Positions 29,043-40,000 of a stretch of 64,000 bases of DNA are shown one piece after another (the stretch's first letter is position 1; each line of letters begins with the position of its first letter). Location of the stretch: positions 186,001 to 250,000 of the forward strand of contig JAGQDJ010000028.1 of assembly GCA_022885665.1 (NCBI GenBank), written 5' to 3'. The translations under genes and the position numbers were made by a program. The DNA is from Triops longicaudatus (taxonomy: Eukaryota; Arthropoda; Branchiopoda; Notostraca; Triopsidae). The notes beneath the pieces were generated by a model. It did not search any database and had not been told where the DNA came from. It worked only from the letters and a program-made list of their open reading frames with translations.

Positions 29043-31055
29043 TCATTTTTCATCTTCGCCTTCTAATCCACTAATATCTTCTTCGTCCCCTCCAATAGCT
29101 CGCCAAAACGCCATAGCCACTTGCTCAGCATAAATCTTCCGTTCTGTACCTCGTAACTGTCCTGCTTGAGCTCTCATATTTGAAAACTGTTGGAATAAAG
29201 ATTCGAAAGTATCAACGTCAGCTCCAGTCATGTCGACTTCCTCCTCCAAAACTTGGTAACCATGGGCGGTTCCGTTTTCTTGAGCCGACTCGGATGTCTC
29301 CGAATCAGTGTCGTCGTCTTCGTTGTCATTGGCATCCGAGCTTCTATTATCATCCTGGTGCTCACTTATAAGTCCTGGGGTATTGAAACCATTTTCTTCG
29401 GAAATAATCCTGCGAGGCATGGCTTGAATATCGCCCAGTTCTGACACATCCTCCTCGTTCAAGAAATTCCGCAGGCGGTCCATCCTCGCAGCACTACCGC
29501 ATTCTATTTACCAAGGGAAAAACAGAATAACAAAGAAATATTGAACTCGGTAATTTTAAACAAAACAAAAACCTTTCAACCTAAAACGTGTAACTGTATA
29601 TGGAAAACCTAAGGTTCCTCAACTCAAAATGACGAGCAATCACTCTTGGAAAAAAATACATATCTGCAATATGGTTAAAAGACACAATTTTTCTAACTTC
29701 CTTTGTTAACTGATGTGTATAGTATGAAAAGCGCCACGTTTGGTTGTCCAGTACAATGGTACATTCAAACAACAAGCTAACACAAAACAGTTAGTGAACA
29801 CGTGACTTTATTGCTTTGATATTCTTATCTTGTATACTGTTCCAAAATATTGAAGACCTTTCAATGGTTTACGGCTTTGGTCCTTAGTTTCTTGCTTCGA
29901 AGTGTCTAAATACAGGATCACTATTGATAACTCTTTTTCAGCTTTGCTCAGAAAAAAAAAAGAAAACAAAATAGAAAACTGATGGTTTCAGAGGGCCGTA
30001 GCTACAATTGTCGTGTTACAAAACTTCACCGCAAATCACTCGTATTGCAAATCAGGCCAGTTTTACCAATCAGCGTCGGACGTTCACTATCGCTAATCAC
30101 TTTTCGCTATTTTGGACAATATGTCTTATGGGTATTTGCGAGTTGGGTTAAGCTCTAAGGTAATAATTCCTCACTAAGAATCTTGGATGGATCATTATTT
30201 CGTAACACGGTAAAATATTTAAAAACAAATTAGTATTTTAACTAAAATAATAATAATAATAATATATTACATATTTTAGAGTTTCTTGTTACCTTTGAGA
30301 ACCAGGTTGGGCCACATGTGAGATTGTAAGGCTTGTACTATTCTAGAAATGCCAACAGTTTCTTGAAAGTCATCATCAGGATCTGGCAAATCCGACGGAT
30401 TCAGTTCTACAAGCTCAAAGCCATGTTCCAAACACCAGCGATGAGCTAATTATTAAAAATCAATATAACACAATTTTTTTCAAACGCTGAAACCCAAATA
30501 CCTTTATCTTTAGGTAGACTCCCTAAACTTCCATTACTATCTTCACTGCTACATTGGTCGCAGACTAAAATCTTGACTTCAGGCTCAAACTCTTTGATAA
30601 ATGGTAGCCACTGATCTGCAGGAAGTAACTGATCCGCCTTTAATAAAGAAAGAATTACAATTACTCTCAAACAAAAAACTATTAATTTTCTTAACATTCC
30701 TTACGTGTGTGTCATCGGCGTACACGACAACCGCATGAATGTTCGACGCAAAATCCTGATTAACCAGAGACATGGTCTCTAAACTGCACAAAGCTATTGT
30801 GGTTGTGTAATACTTGGTCTCGAAACTCCATTCATAGCACTTTACGCCATCTTCAAGCTGCTTCGGTTCGGGCAAATTACTCGAGAATATTTCTAAGCAA
30901 AGAATAGATGAAATTTTAGCTTCCGTTTAATTAGCTATTACAATCGCTTAATATATCGTGTGAAGTTTATTTTTCAAAGGTTTCTGTTTACCTTTAATAA
31001 TATGAGTTGGGGCCTTATTTCCAGTTCCAACAATCAAGCACGCAGGTAAATCCAT
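29043..31055 (-). CDS. AAGAB: Alpha- and gamma-adaptin-binding protein p34 (AAGAB)
   Basis: In animals AAGAB is a cytosolic chaperone that helps assemble the clathrin adaptor complexes AP-1 and AP-2 by holding their gamma/sigma1 and alpha/sigma2 subunits. I place five coding exons on the minus strand: 31055-30992, 30892-30705, 30637-30502, 30445-30293 and 29503-29043. They total 1002 nt with all phases consistent, giving 333 residues against 315 in human. Residues 1 to about 180 form the Rab-like pseudo-GTPase domain: an N-terminal strand and loop (LPACLIVGTGNKAP), the strand with VVVYADDTH, then ILVCDQ, and the conserved block HGFELVEL followed by an acidic PDDDF and RIVQALQ. An acidic Asp/Glu/Ser-rich linker (about 210-265) leads to the family's C-terminal signature, AEQVAMAFWRAIGGDEED near the end. 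Introns are 99, 67, 56 and 789 nt. The start is the only Met before the first conserved strand. The gene lies head to head with CTC1. Confidence 0.93.
30246..30263. repeat. (AAT)6 microsatellite in AAGAB intron 4
   Basis: Six exact AAT units lie just upstream, on the transcribed minus strand, of nothing coding: they are about 30 nt inside the 789-nt intron 4 from its donor. They probably contribute to that intron being the longest of the gene. Confidence 0.75.
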
Positions 31056-31990
31056 GTTAGATTTCAACGAATTAGTTTAGTTATTTAAATGACAATATTA
31101 CTAGGTCACTTTCAATCTTCATTCGTTGAACAATGCAGTGTTTTTCATATGAATTTGTTTACATTCGTGAAAATTTATGTAGAAAAGTGCATGGTAGATG
31201 GCGTCAAGGAACTTCTCATGAAGCGCGCTTTTAACAAAAATCATTCCTTATTTAACGCCATCTAAAAATTGGAGTTAGTTTGTTTTGTTAACTTTTCGCC
31301 TTCTGATTACGTTACGTGCATGAAATGTTACGAAGGTGGTTTAAAAAAATCGGAAGATCAAGGCTGTACTCAATGGGGCGTAAGGGTTTATAATCTTTAT
31401 ATCATTGTGAAGATAGGAGTGTTCCGCACAAGGAGAATGCCAAAAAATATAAGAAAACCCACAAAACCGCATCACTGAATAGAAACCCTGGCTACGACCC
31501 TAGGTTCTCGGATTATAAGTAGTGCTCCGTAATCGGTTGAAAACTATTTTGAATGATTATGGTCGAAGTACTTTGAATATCGTTGCTGCTAATAATAGGA
31601 CATTTAATTGCTGGGATCATTTTTCAATTACATGGTAAGTGCGCTGTCCTAAATTTTGAATGTTCACCCTGTCAAGAATTTAAAAAATTTTTTTAATACA
31701 GCCAATAGGCTAAAAGCTTATTTCCTGAAACGAGCTCACATGTAGAGCAAAATAAGAAAGCTGCGTCCGAATTTTCTAGCTAACAGCCAATTAGCCCATG
31801 CAATTGAAAATTCGGGGCTTTGATGCTTGCCCTGCCATCTGAAGGACGAGAAGTTGATTGATCAAATTGGTTTGCTATTTGTTTTGATCTTATTTTCCCG
31901 CCAATCACTGTTCGTTCGTTTGTTCGCTATAAAAGTGACCATGTTGTCTTTGACAACTTGAATTATTGTATAATTTCTTCATCTCGAATA
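31056..31990. promoter_or_regulatory. Divergent spacer between AAGAB and CTC1
   Basis: The 935-nt region separates two head-to-head start codons, so it should hold both promoters unless further 5' exons exist. On the CTC1 side there is a TATA box at 31928. I found no TATA element close to the AAGAB start. Two segments may instead be missing 5' exons of CTC1: a 38-codon ATG frame at 31149-31265 and an open segment at about 31530-31632 ending at a strong GTAAGT donor. Neither could be joined to CTC1 in phase. Confidence 0.5.
31928..31934 (+). promoter_or_regulatory. TATA box upstream of CTC1
   Basis: The sequence TATAAAA stands 57 nt before the ATG proposed for CTC1, which would put transcription start about 30 nt further on, near 31960, with a very short 5' UTR. 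If used, CTC1 starts here and lacks the N-terminal OB folds of vertebrate CTC1. A chance match in AT-rich DNA cannot be excluded. Confidence 0.4.
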
Positions 31991-34900
31991 ATGCATAGGA
32001 CGTGTTCCGTAGAAGGCAGTGTCATTGCCGTTAGTCATATACTCTAGTACGTATTGGAGTACAAAGTGTTCGTCCAAAACTAATTTCAATATTTCGATTA
32101 GTATGAAGCCAAAGCTATTTTTTATTGCCTTACGCAACGGAGATAAAATTTACAATGTATGCATAAGAGATCCTGGCCAGTTGGACTGGCAGAAAGATCA
32201 CAAAATTAAGAATGGGCTGTCGTACAGGTTTTCTGCCGTGAAGCCGGTGTACCTGAATAAAGTAAGAAAGACTCAAATTGATTCCATACAAGTAATGATA
32301 AAAAGCCTAAAGTTTCCAAATATTTTCTCAGATTAAAGTATATGATACTACTGCAACTACTGTGATTACGCCATTAGAGATTTCGCATCCAAACATCTCG
32401 TCAGTACTTGGGTTTGACGTGCCAAATGCCTTGGTTTCATTTGACGTATTTTTCTTAAAAAATATGCGAAACTTAACCATGCATAAATATCAAATTTTTT
32501 CGATTCCTCTAGAATTGCAGAGTTGTGGATGCTTCCAATTATGAGGATGGATTTTATCAGCTAGATAATGGGCTGTCTTTATGCTACATGTTTATGTCGA
32601 CTATCACAAATATTCCTGTTCTACGAGGAAATCAGCTTATATCAGTTCTAAATGCTCACAAAGTAAAAAGTACCTTATATCTGTGTGCCAGAAGCCAGGT
32701 TTGCCTGTTGAAGTAAGTCCAAAATAGTTTAAAAGTTCGAACTTGAAATAAAAAAGATGCCTTATAAAAAGTGTCAATATTAATCTCTGTTTAGTATTGA
32801 CTTCACCTGAAACTGATCCCTCTTTTTATTCGTCTTTAGTGAAGAAAGTAACCCGAAGTACCCGAAATGGGATCACAACTACAGTCGAAACTGTCTCCGA
32901 GAAATGACGTTTGAATACAACTGGGGACCCAAGGCACTCTTAAAAGCCGTTAGTTTGAGAAATGGGCTGATTTCCAAGTTTAATTTCATTCCTGAACAGT
33001 GTATTGCAAGGTAGTACTTTTGGAAATTTAGATTCGGTGCCTGCAGGAGAAAGAAACCATGAATTTTACGTAGTACGAAGAATCAGGAAAACGTGCCTCT
33101 TTTGAAGCAACTCATCACGTATGTCCGTCAACAACTTTCTCTCGAGAGTGTTACCCGATCGTTGTCACGTGAATTCTTGCAACATGATGGATGCTGCCAA
33201 ATAGAAAAAGAGGTAAGATCGTGTATGTGTTTAGTAATGTAACGAGTTTTTCCCGCTCTATAGGAATGCTGGCTTAAACGATTTGCGGTGTTAGACTTGG
33301 ATCTGCGGCTTTTCTTAACTCATATTGATTCCTACGATGAGTGGACCACCTTATCTCAAAATTCTAAAGTTTCCACTTTTGCCGAAGAGAAAAAAACACC
33401 TTGGTCATGCACTGTGGCAAATTCCTCCTGTCTGCACTGTCCAGTGAGAGTTTTAGTCGGCTGTCTGGGCTTCAACCATGCAGGCAACTGGGTACTCTAC
33501 AATGCCAACCAACGGATCGAGTGCATCATTGAAGAATGCAAAGGGCATCTCTCACCGGTTGAACTTTTGGGCCGCATTATTTATGTTTCCAAGTTTCTGA
33601 TTTATCGCGAGACTTTTACCTTTTGTGAAACAAAAGTTTGTCGTGAAAAATTGTACGTACGTATTTCGAACCAAGACATGCATGTGTTCGACCATCCTCT
33701 AGTCCCGCAGAAAAGGGAATCTTGCGTCGACTGTCTGAGCAACCATCTCAGGATACCGGGAGTGAATTCTTTAGAGAAGGTCTGTTACCAGACGATCTAC
33801 CTTATCAGCAAAACACCTTTCCAGTACGTCAAGACCAGGTATGGAGAATGTCTTGGTTTCGGTTTGAAAGTAAAGTTGGTTAGCCCTGCTAAAGAAAAGA
33901 ATCCCTCCAAAACTGCTTCTGCCCCTCAATTGACTCCGCACGTTCTTGACCTCGGAGCCAAGTCGAAAACAGCCACGGAAGTCGTTCTTCTCGTTTTGCA
34001 TCAAACGCACGTGTACCCAGAATTACAGGAAGGACAGTATGTTCGTATGTACCTGCCTGCTAATACTGATCCGGGATTTTTCTACAAGGAGTAAGTCCCT
34101 TTTACTGTCCTGCTTCGAAATGGTGCATTTTATCGTTTCGTTTTCAGTCATAGCCAGTTCGTCAAATGTTATACGGGCCCCAAGAATGTCAAAGTGGGCG
34201 TTTTGCCAGCGGAAGCTTGGTTCGAAGTAGCTGAACAACACACAAGACTAAGCCTAGTCTCTGAAGACTTTTATCAGTAAGAGCACTACCTTCATAATTG
34301 ATTATTGATTTTTATTACTTTTATATTTTAACTTGTTTCTTTTAGCTTTATGACGTGCTCCTCATTTTCCGTAATAGTAATTTTTATTTTTTATTTTTTC
34401 AGCGTTGATGAGTGTATGGACATCATTCACGAGTATGCCACAATTCGAGGAGTCATTATTGACAGGTTTCAAGTTCCGGGCATAGTGAGCACAAGCGATG
34501 AGAGTTTGTCGAGAGTAAGTTCGTCGGGTGCTTGGTTTGGAGTACCTCGTAAGTTTACGGCTTCTCTTTGGTCATTTTTTTAATCAGCAATAAAAACTCA
34601 CTTGTTTTCGACTTGTAGATCCAAACCAGACAATGGTTATAAAACTACTGGACTTGCGCGAGAAACAGAGCTCTCTTTGTATCTATTTCAACGGTTGGAC
34701 GGCTAGCTATCCGCTTGGCTTGTGTTGCAATAATGTGATCCAAGTAAGTGACGTTCGCATAATGAAAGCGAAATCTGGCAACACGTACGCGGAAACGAAC
34801 TTCCTTAGCCGTGTCACCATTTTGCCTGGCAGTTGGAATATCCGGTAAGTCGAGACGCTGTCTTGTTATTCAGAACGGGTGACATATTTAGTAAGGGATT

Positions 34901-35852
34901 CTGTAGACATATGTACCGTCTCACAACTAGATCAGTGGAAGATGCTTTAAGTTCCCCTAAACCTTTGCTATTGAAGTTCGTGAAGGATTACCAGCAGAAG
35001 AACACGTTGATAGTCTCCCCTGCTCTCATCTGTCAAGTCGCTAAGCTAGTTATTAGCAATAAGTGCGGAGGATGCGGCAGCGAACGGCCTCTAAGACGAT
35101 GTAATTACGTGGGCTGTTCGTGGGAAGGCGAGTGTCGCTTAGATTGCAAAGCCTGGTAAGCGCCCACGACTGAATCAAGTCGAGTTTTAACTTCAAATGA
35201 GAACCCATTTCTCTCTCTCTCCTTCAAGGCTTCGGATAGAAGACGGTACTGGAGAAGCGCTCTTGTTTCTAACGAATGAAAACTGCAAGAAAGCGCTACC
35301 TTTTCCCGATATGTGGAATGTTGGCGAAGCTGTAGCACGTGAAATCGGTTTTTTCTTCCACATGCCGAACGTAAATTGAAACTAGTACTCCCTCAGTTTA
35401 TCGTACGAGAATCTTGCTCCGAAAGGATAAACGTTTTTCCAGCATCCTTTAAGCGTCTTTCTTCTTTAAGCTGCCAAGTCGTCTGTCTTTCAAATCATGT
35501 AATTATTCCAGGGGAAATGTTCCAGTTTGTCTATTCTCCATCAAACCATGCTTCACTTCCTGAAATCGAATTGCATTCTGCGACGGGTAGAAATAATGTG
35601 TCGCAAATTTCTCCCAGAAAGTAAGTCACGCCACCGATTCTTTTAAAAAGTAATTTTTTTATTAATCTCTTTTTTTTCATATCTCTCGTGTCTCATGGAT
35701 TTGCTTTAGATGCTTCTGGACCTGACTCCTCTTCGGACGCCTACTGTCGTTTGTATGGAGTTGACGTGCGTGAACTAGATGTGTCGTCCTCTATTCAGCA
35801 TTTTCTTAAGGTAAGGTTAGATTTCTTACTTGATATCATACTGGAGACGTAG
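31991..35852 (+). CDS. CTC1: CST complex subunit CTC1, telomere maintenance
   Basis: CTC1 is the large OB-fold subunit of CTC1-STN1-TEN1, which binds single-stranded telomeric DNA and recruits polymerase alpha-primase for C-strand fill-in in the nucleus. Exons: 31991-32046, 32102-32261, 32332-32445, 32513-32712, 32840-33010, 33074-33212, 33264-34090, 34148-34276, 34403-34548, 34619-34844, 34907-35155, 35229-35370, then uncertain 35454-35586 and 35710-35852; about 944 residues (human 1217). From memory of the human protein, collinear matches are GFYQLDNGLSLCYMF (human GLYELDGQLGLCLAY), VRVLVGCLGFNHAGNW with IECII (an OB fold), ELQEGQYVRMYLPAN, the SGNTY plus RVTIL strand pair, a cysteine cluster C-x2-C-x8-C-x4-C-x5-C-x3-C at about residues 778-803 (the zinc-ribbon position), then LRIEDGTGEALLFL (human VEDGTAEAVV). 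POT1 also ends in a DGTG-bearing OB fold but lacks this cysteine cluster and collinear order. The N-terminus lacks roughly the first 230 human residues. The exon 12/13 and 13/14 junctions are not settled. Confidence 0.85.
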
Positions 35853-37061
35853 GTTCTAATGGCGAGTGTGTATTACTTGTGTGTCCATGACATAACCTCC
35901 TGGTAGGAAGCTTTGCTCATTAATTTATATGAAAAAATAAGAAAAATTCAACGACTAACTGAAACGGAGACATTTTGGGTCACCAGTTGTGACGTTTTCC
36001 CCGTTGTAACGTACTTTCTATTTTTATTTCGGTAGAAATTAAAGCGCAGCTAGAACTCGTACGAAAACAATCGCACATGTATTGGGCTTGGCGATAACAG
36101 AAAGCCACACACGGGCAATGTTTGGCTTGCGGAACAATAGCTGCCGTCATCGAACAAAGTGTTTCTTCCATGAAATTATCCCTTTTACGCTCTGGGGAGT
36201 ATTTGGCGTTCTCTGACTCTTGGACTTGGCTTTACTTCCTTCGCGTTAGCACCCGGGTCACATCGCACTGGGATTGTTATCGGATATCAATAATAGAATA
36301 GGGTCTGTGAGCATTATTTAATCAGCGTTTTGCCTTCGAAGTCTCAATCCATTAGACATTCTTCGCCTTTTATGTTTGAACCCACCACTTATAATGTTCT
36401 TAGTCCAGCTCGGTTGGCAACCGTCAGTCCTATCAACTTTGATATGATTCTACCACACACCCATCGCTTCACCCCGTTCCACCCATACGAATGAGCCATA
36501 TTTTTTATTTTTTTGATTGTCGGAAGCCTTTTATTATGAGTATTACTTTTTGTAGTGAAGTTGTCTGTACTGAGAGGGAGCAAAATTTTGCTTAAAGAGT
36601 AAATTCCAAGTTTTTCCATTCCGTTCACTAAGCTCCACTACTTGGGTGTATTAGTTTTGGGCCTTCGTGTGGATAATTTCCAGCCACCACGCATTAGCAC
36701 ACACTTTCAAAAGCGCCGAATTTTTCTCACTTAAGGAGCGTTATTTTGAGCGAAATTTTGCATTCACGGTTAGAGATTTTCCAAGAAAATGGCAAGAAAA
36801 TTGTTCCATGTAACGTAGGGCTACACTTTTCCTTAAGTTAATTGAGCTGCTTCGTTTGCATTTCAAAGCGAGCGGATTCATCTCGCTAGCTGTTCTTGTT
36901 GAGGACGTTTATCACAATTGGGATTGACAGTTTTCGACGAAGAGAAAGGAAAACTTGTATGGAAGCATTCGAAGGAGCTGGACGTCCAGATGGTAATGAA
37001 AACACAGCACCTGAATGGCGTCACAGCACGCCATCCGCATGACTCGACACCTTATGGGGTT
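35853..37061. other. Convergent spacer between CTC1 and the acetylcholine receptor gene
   Basis: This 1.2 kb holds the 3' UTRs of two genes that end toward each other. For CTC1 the only candidate signal is ATTAAA at 36038, about 185 nt past the proposed stop. For the receptor, minus-strand AATAAA occurs at 36504-36509 and 36530-36535, over 500 nt beyond its stop. I see no further gene here. A last exon of CTC1 could lie near its left edge, because the open frame at 35710 passes a usable donor (GTAAGG at 35813). Confidence 0.5.
36504..36535 (-). terminator. Candidate polyadenylation signals of the receptor gene
   Basis: Two AATAAA hexamers on the minus strand (36504-36509 and 36530-36535) lie 527-558 nt past the receptor stop codon. 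I found no closer canonical signal in the 3' flank. The distance is plausible, but the region is AT-rich. Confidence 0.35.
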
Positions 37062-40000
37062 TCAGAGTAAACCCAGGTCGTGGCCCAGCAAACCCAATTT
37101 TTGCAACTTGGCTTGGGCGATCTTGGAGTATTTGAGATCAATAGGTTGCGTAGTGTCATATAATGAAGGAGCTTCTAACAGAATGGCTGCTGTTCCGGCG
37201 ATAGACGCAATGGCGAAGATCCACAGAAATAAGCGGTCCAGGACCATGGCCACGAATTTCCAATCTTCTATAATCTATAGAAAGTACAAGATAAGAAAAT
37301 GTGAAAAAGAGGGCAAATTTGTGGAACTCCTGGAAACGGTTGGAAACGCCCACTGAATCAGAAATTGTGTGTTGGAAGAGAAAGGAAAGAACGTACGCCT
37401 TCAAAAGTTTGGTTGTTTTTCAAGTGCTGACCGATGAAACGGACATCTTCGATGACGTGATCCATTTCTGGTGGATGCCTTCTCCGGGCGATAGTGGAAG
37501 TGGCGCTAGCCGGTGTCGTCCCTTGGCCCCCTTCGGCGGCATCCCCGCCTCCAATCAACAGTGTGGAGGAAGGCACCACGCTGATGCCGATCGCGCCTTC
37601 GTCACTTTCGTTGTGCCGCGTCCGTTTGTGAGACGGCGAGTGGGATATTGTACTACCAGCGGGTTTTAATTTGGACTCGGGAAGGGGCGGAATTTCGTAG
37701 TCGAGGTGATCGTGAACGCCCACAGGGATTATGGAAATTTCGGTACCCCGAGTGGGAAGGTGCATTTCAGTATCCAAGCGAAAGCCGTAGCCGTACCCGT
37801 TGCCACTGGTTCCCCCGTTGGTTTCACCGCCGGGTCCAGCGTCTTCATCGTCCCGTTTCGGTCGCTGAATGAAGAGAACTTTAGGCAAGAAATCGATAAA
37901 GACGCGGCGAACCCAGGGCGCCATCCTATGCGTGGATGGACTTCGGAAATGAAAACTGCAGACAGTCGTACTAGCAATGACACTACAAGTGACCATTGTC
38001 ATGGTAAAAAGCAAGTACTTGCCCAGTAGTGGCACAGTGAGAGAAGTCGGGGGAATAATTTCGGCCAGGAGCAGAAAAAACACGGTCAATGAAAGGAGAA
38101 TGGAGACACAGAGCGACATTTTTTCACCGGACTCCGAAGGAAGGTAAAAGACAAGCACCGAGAGAAAGGAAATCCCTACGCATGGGATGATGAGATTCAC
38201 GGTGTAAAAGAGCGTCTTCCGTCGCAATGTGATATTGAAAAAAATGTCTGGGTAACGTTCCACACAGCAGCTGTATGTCTTTTCATTGCGCTGAGCCGGC
38301 ACTTCCAGTATGTCCTTTTTATGGTAGGGTCCCACAAAAATTGCATGAACAGTCGTGTTGGACGCGGGATAAGAGAAAAAAAAATAACAAAAGACAAAAA
38401 TATTCCAAATAAATTGAGTTGTTTATAGGCAGCATTGGAAAAATTATGGACAAGAGAGATTTAGTGAAGTTGCCATTGGCTTTTGCGTGAAAAACAGGAG
38501 ACCTGCACAGACAACTTACCCATTCCACGCTCAAGTAGTACTCAGCTAGATCAATACCCACTTCTACCACCTTTGAGTTGGGCATCTGGTGTAAATGCTG
38601 GAGATCCACCTGCAGAAATTTATAAAGAAAGGTTGAGAATGGTAGGGGCTCGATGGCTTTGTTCGAGGGAGCAGCATCTCTTGAATCAGACTTTGAGGTG
38701 GGACTGAAGAAGTCGTTAAGGGTCATTTACCTTTGATCCATCGTACGTCCAGGAGCCAAACTTCATAAAGCAGCGTTGGTAGTCAAACGGGAAATGGGTC
38801 ATGTCCAATTCGCACGAAGATTTGTAAATGGCTGGCGGTTTCCACGTCACGGTTCCGTCGTAGCGGAGTATGGCTTTCGTCATTATTGTTATCTCGTAAT
38901 TACCATCCGCACTAAATAGGACAGGGAATATACCAACAGTGAAGGAAATAGGCAGAAATCAATTTACTTGTTATAGAGGACAATGTCTGGCAGCCATATG
39001 TTCTCTGAAGGCACGTGCAACGTCTTCACCCCACCGTATTCCTCGGGGTCCCATTTGAGCTTGTAGTCGAACCATTCCTAAGAGTGAAGACGGGACCGAA
39101 AAAAAAAAGAAAGAGAGAAGCACACTGAACAGCTATGTTGTTGTAGTCATTGAAAGTGGAGGGGAAAGCACTAATAAGATGCCCAATTAAATGTAGCTGA
39201 AGAACAGCACCGCGCATGGTTTGTTTCTCTTCACATAAAAAAATAGACTCATTCTAAAACATACAATCCGAAACAAAAGTAGCTTTACGGAAACCTATAC
39301 TTCCATGCTAATTTAAAGGCTCTTGACTGGAGGAAGGTTCAGAAAGATAAAAACTCACTTGTTCCACCCAAACGTTGGTCGTCATAATTTGGTTCTTCAA
39401 GTTCTGAAAGACAAGGCAAGAAAAGAGAGGAGACTTGTGAGAAGTTGAACGCCAAAGTTTCTTCCCCCCATGTTGAAAACTTATTATTTTAGCGTCACAT
39501 ACCCCGAAGAGAGATTTTAAATGCATCATTTTGATCTATTCGTTCAGAAGATGTCGTTGGGGGAAGGAATTGCCAAGACGGCACGATGTCTGAGCGAGCT
39601 TGGAGGGATTGACGTCAACAAAGTTTGTTTGTTTACCCGAAAACGTAACTCCAGTAGCGTGCAAAGGGGAAAAGAATCCTAGCGCGTTGAGTTCAACTTA
39701 CCACATCAATTAATTGCGAAAGTTTGAGTCCAAGTTTGACGGTAAGACGGTCCGAATTGTTACCCACAGGGCGTATAAGTCGATTGTACTCGCTGAGCAA
39801 ATCTTCATAGAGTCTTTTGGCGTCTTGATCAGCTGCACAAGGCTGCAAGGCCACGTTTAGCAAGAGCGCCACAATGAGCAAAAGCCAGGTGGTAACTGAC
39901 ACAGCCGATACCGGTACTGGCACGGCCGCGTTGGCGGTCGTTCCAGAATTGTCGACGGCTGTCGGATGGCAGCTGCTAGCCTGACTCTCTTCGACATTAT

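Noticed and set aside
30705..30892. YADD tetrapeptide like the reverse transcriptase catalytic motif
   Set aside because: It sits inside AAGAB exon 2, where the surrounding residues align with the AAGAB pseudo-GTPase strand. No other reverse transcriptase motif is nearby.
34511..34548. Strong donor GTAAGT at 34515 for CTC1 exon 9
   Set aside because: Its phase does not match the next exon, whereas the donor at 34549 restores the frame and the homology.
31991..35852. First reading of this gene as POT1
   Set aside because: The DGTG OB fold fits both, but the order of blocks, the cysteine cluster directly before it and the GFYQLDNGLSLCY block fit CTC1 much better.
37015..38029. Several plus-strand frames over the receptor gene
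   Set aside because: They are antisense shadows of receptor exons 6 and 7.
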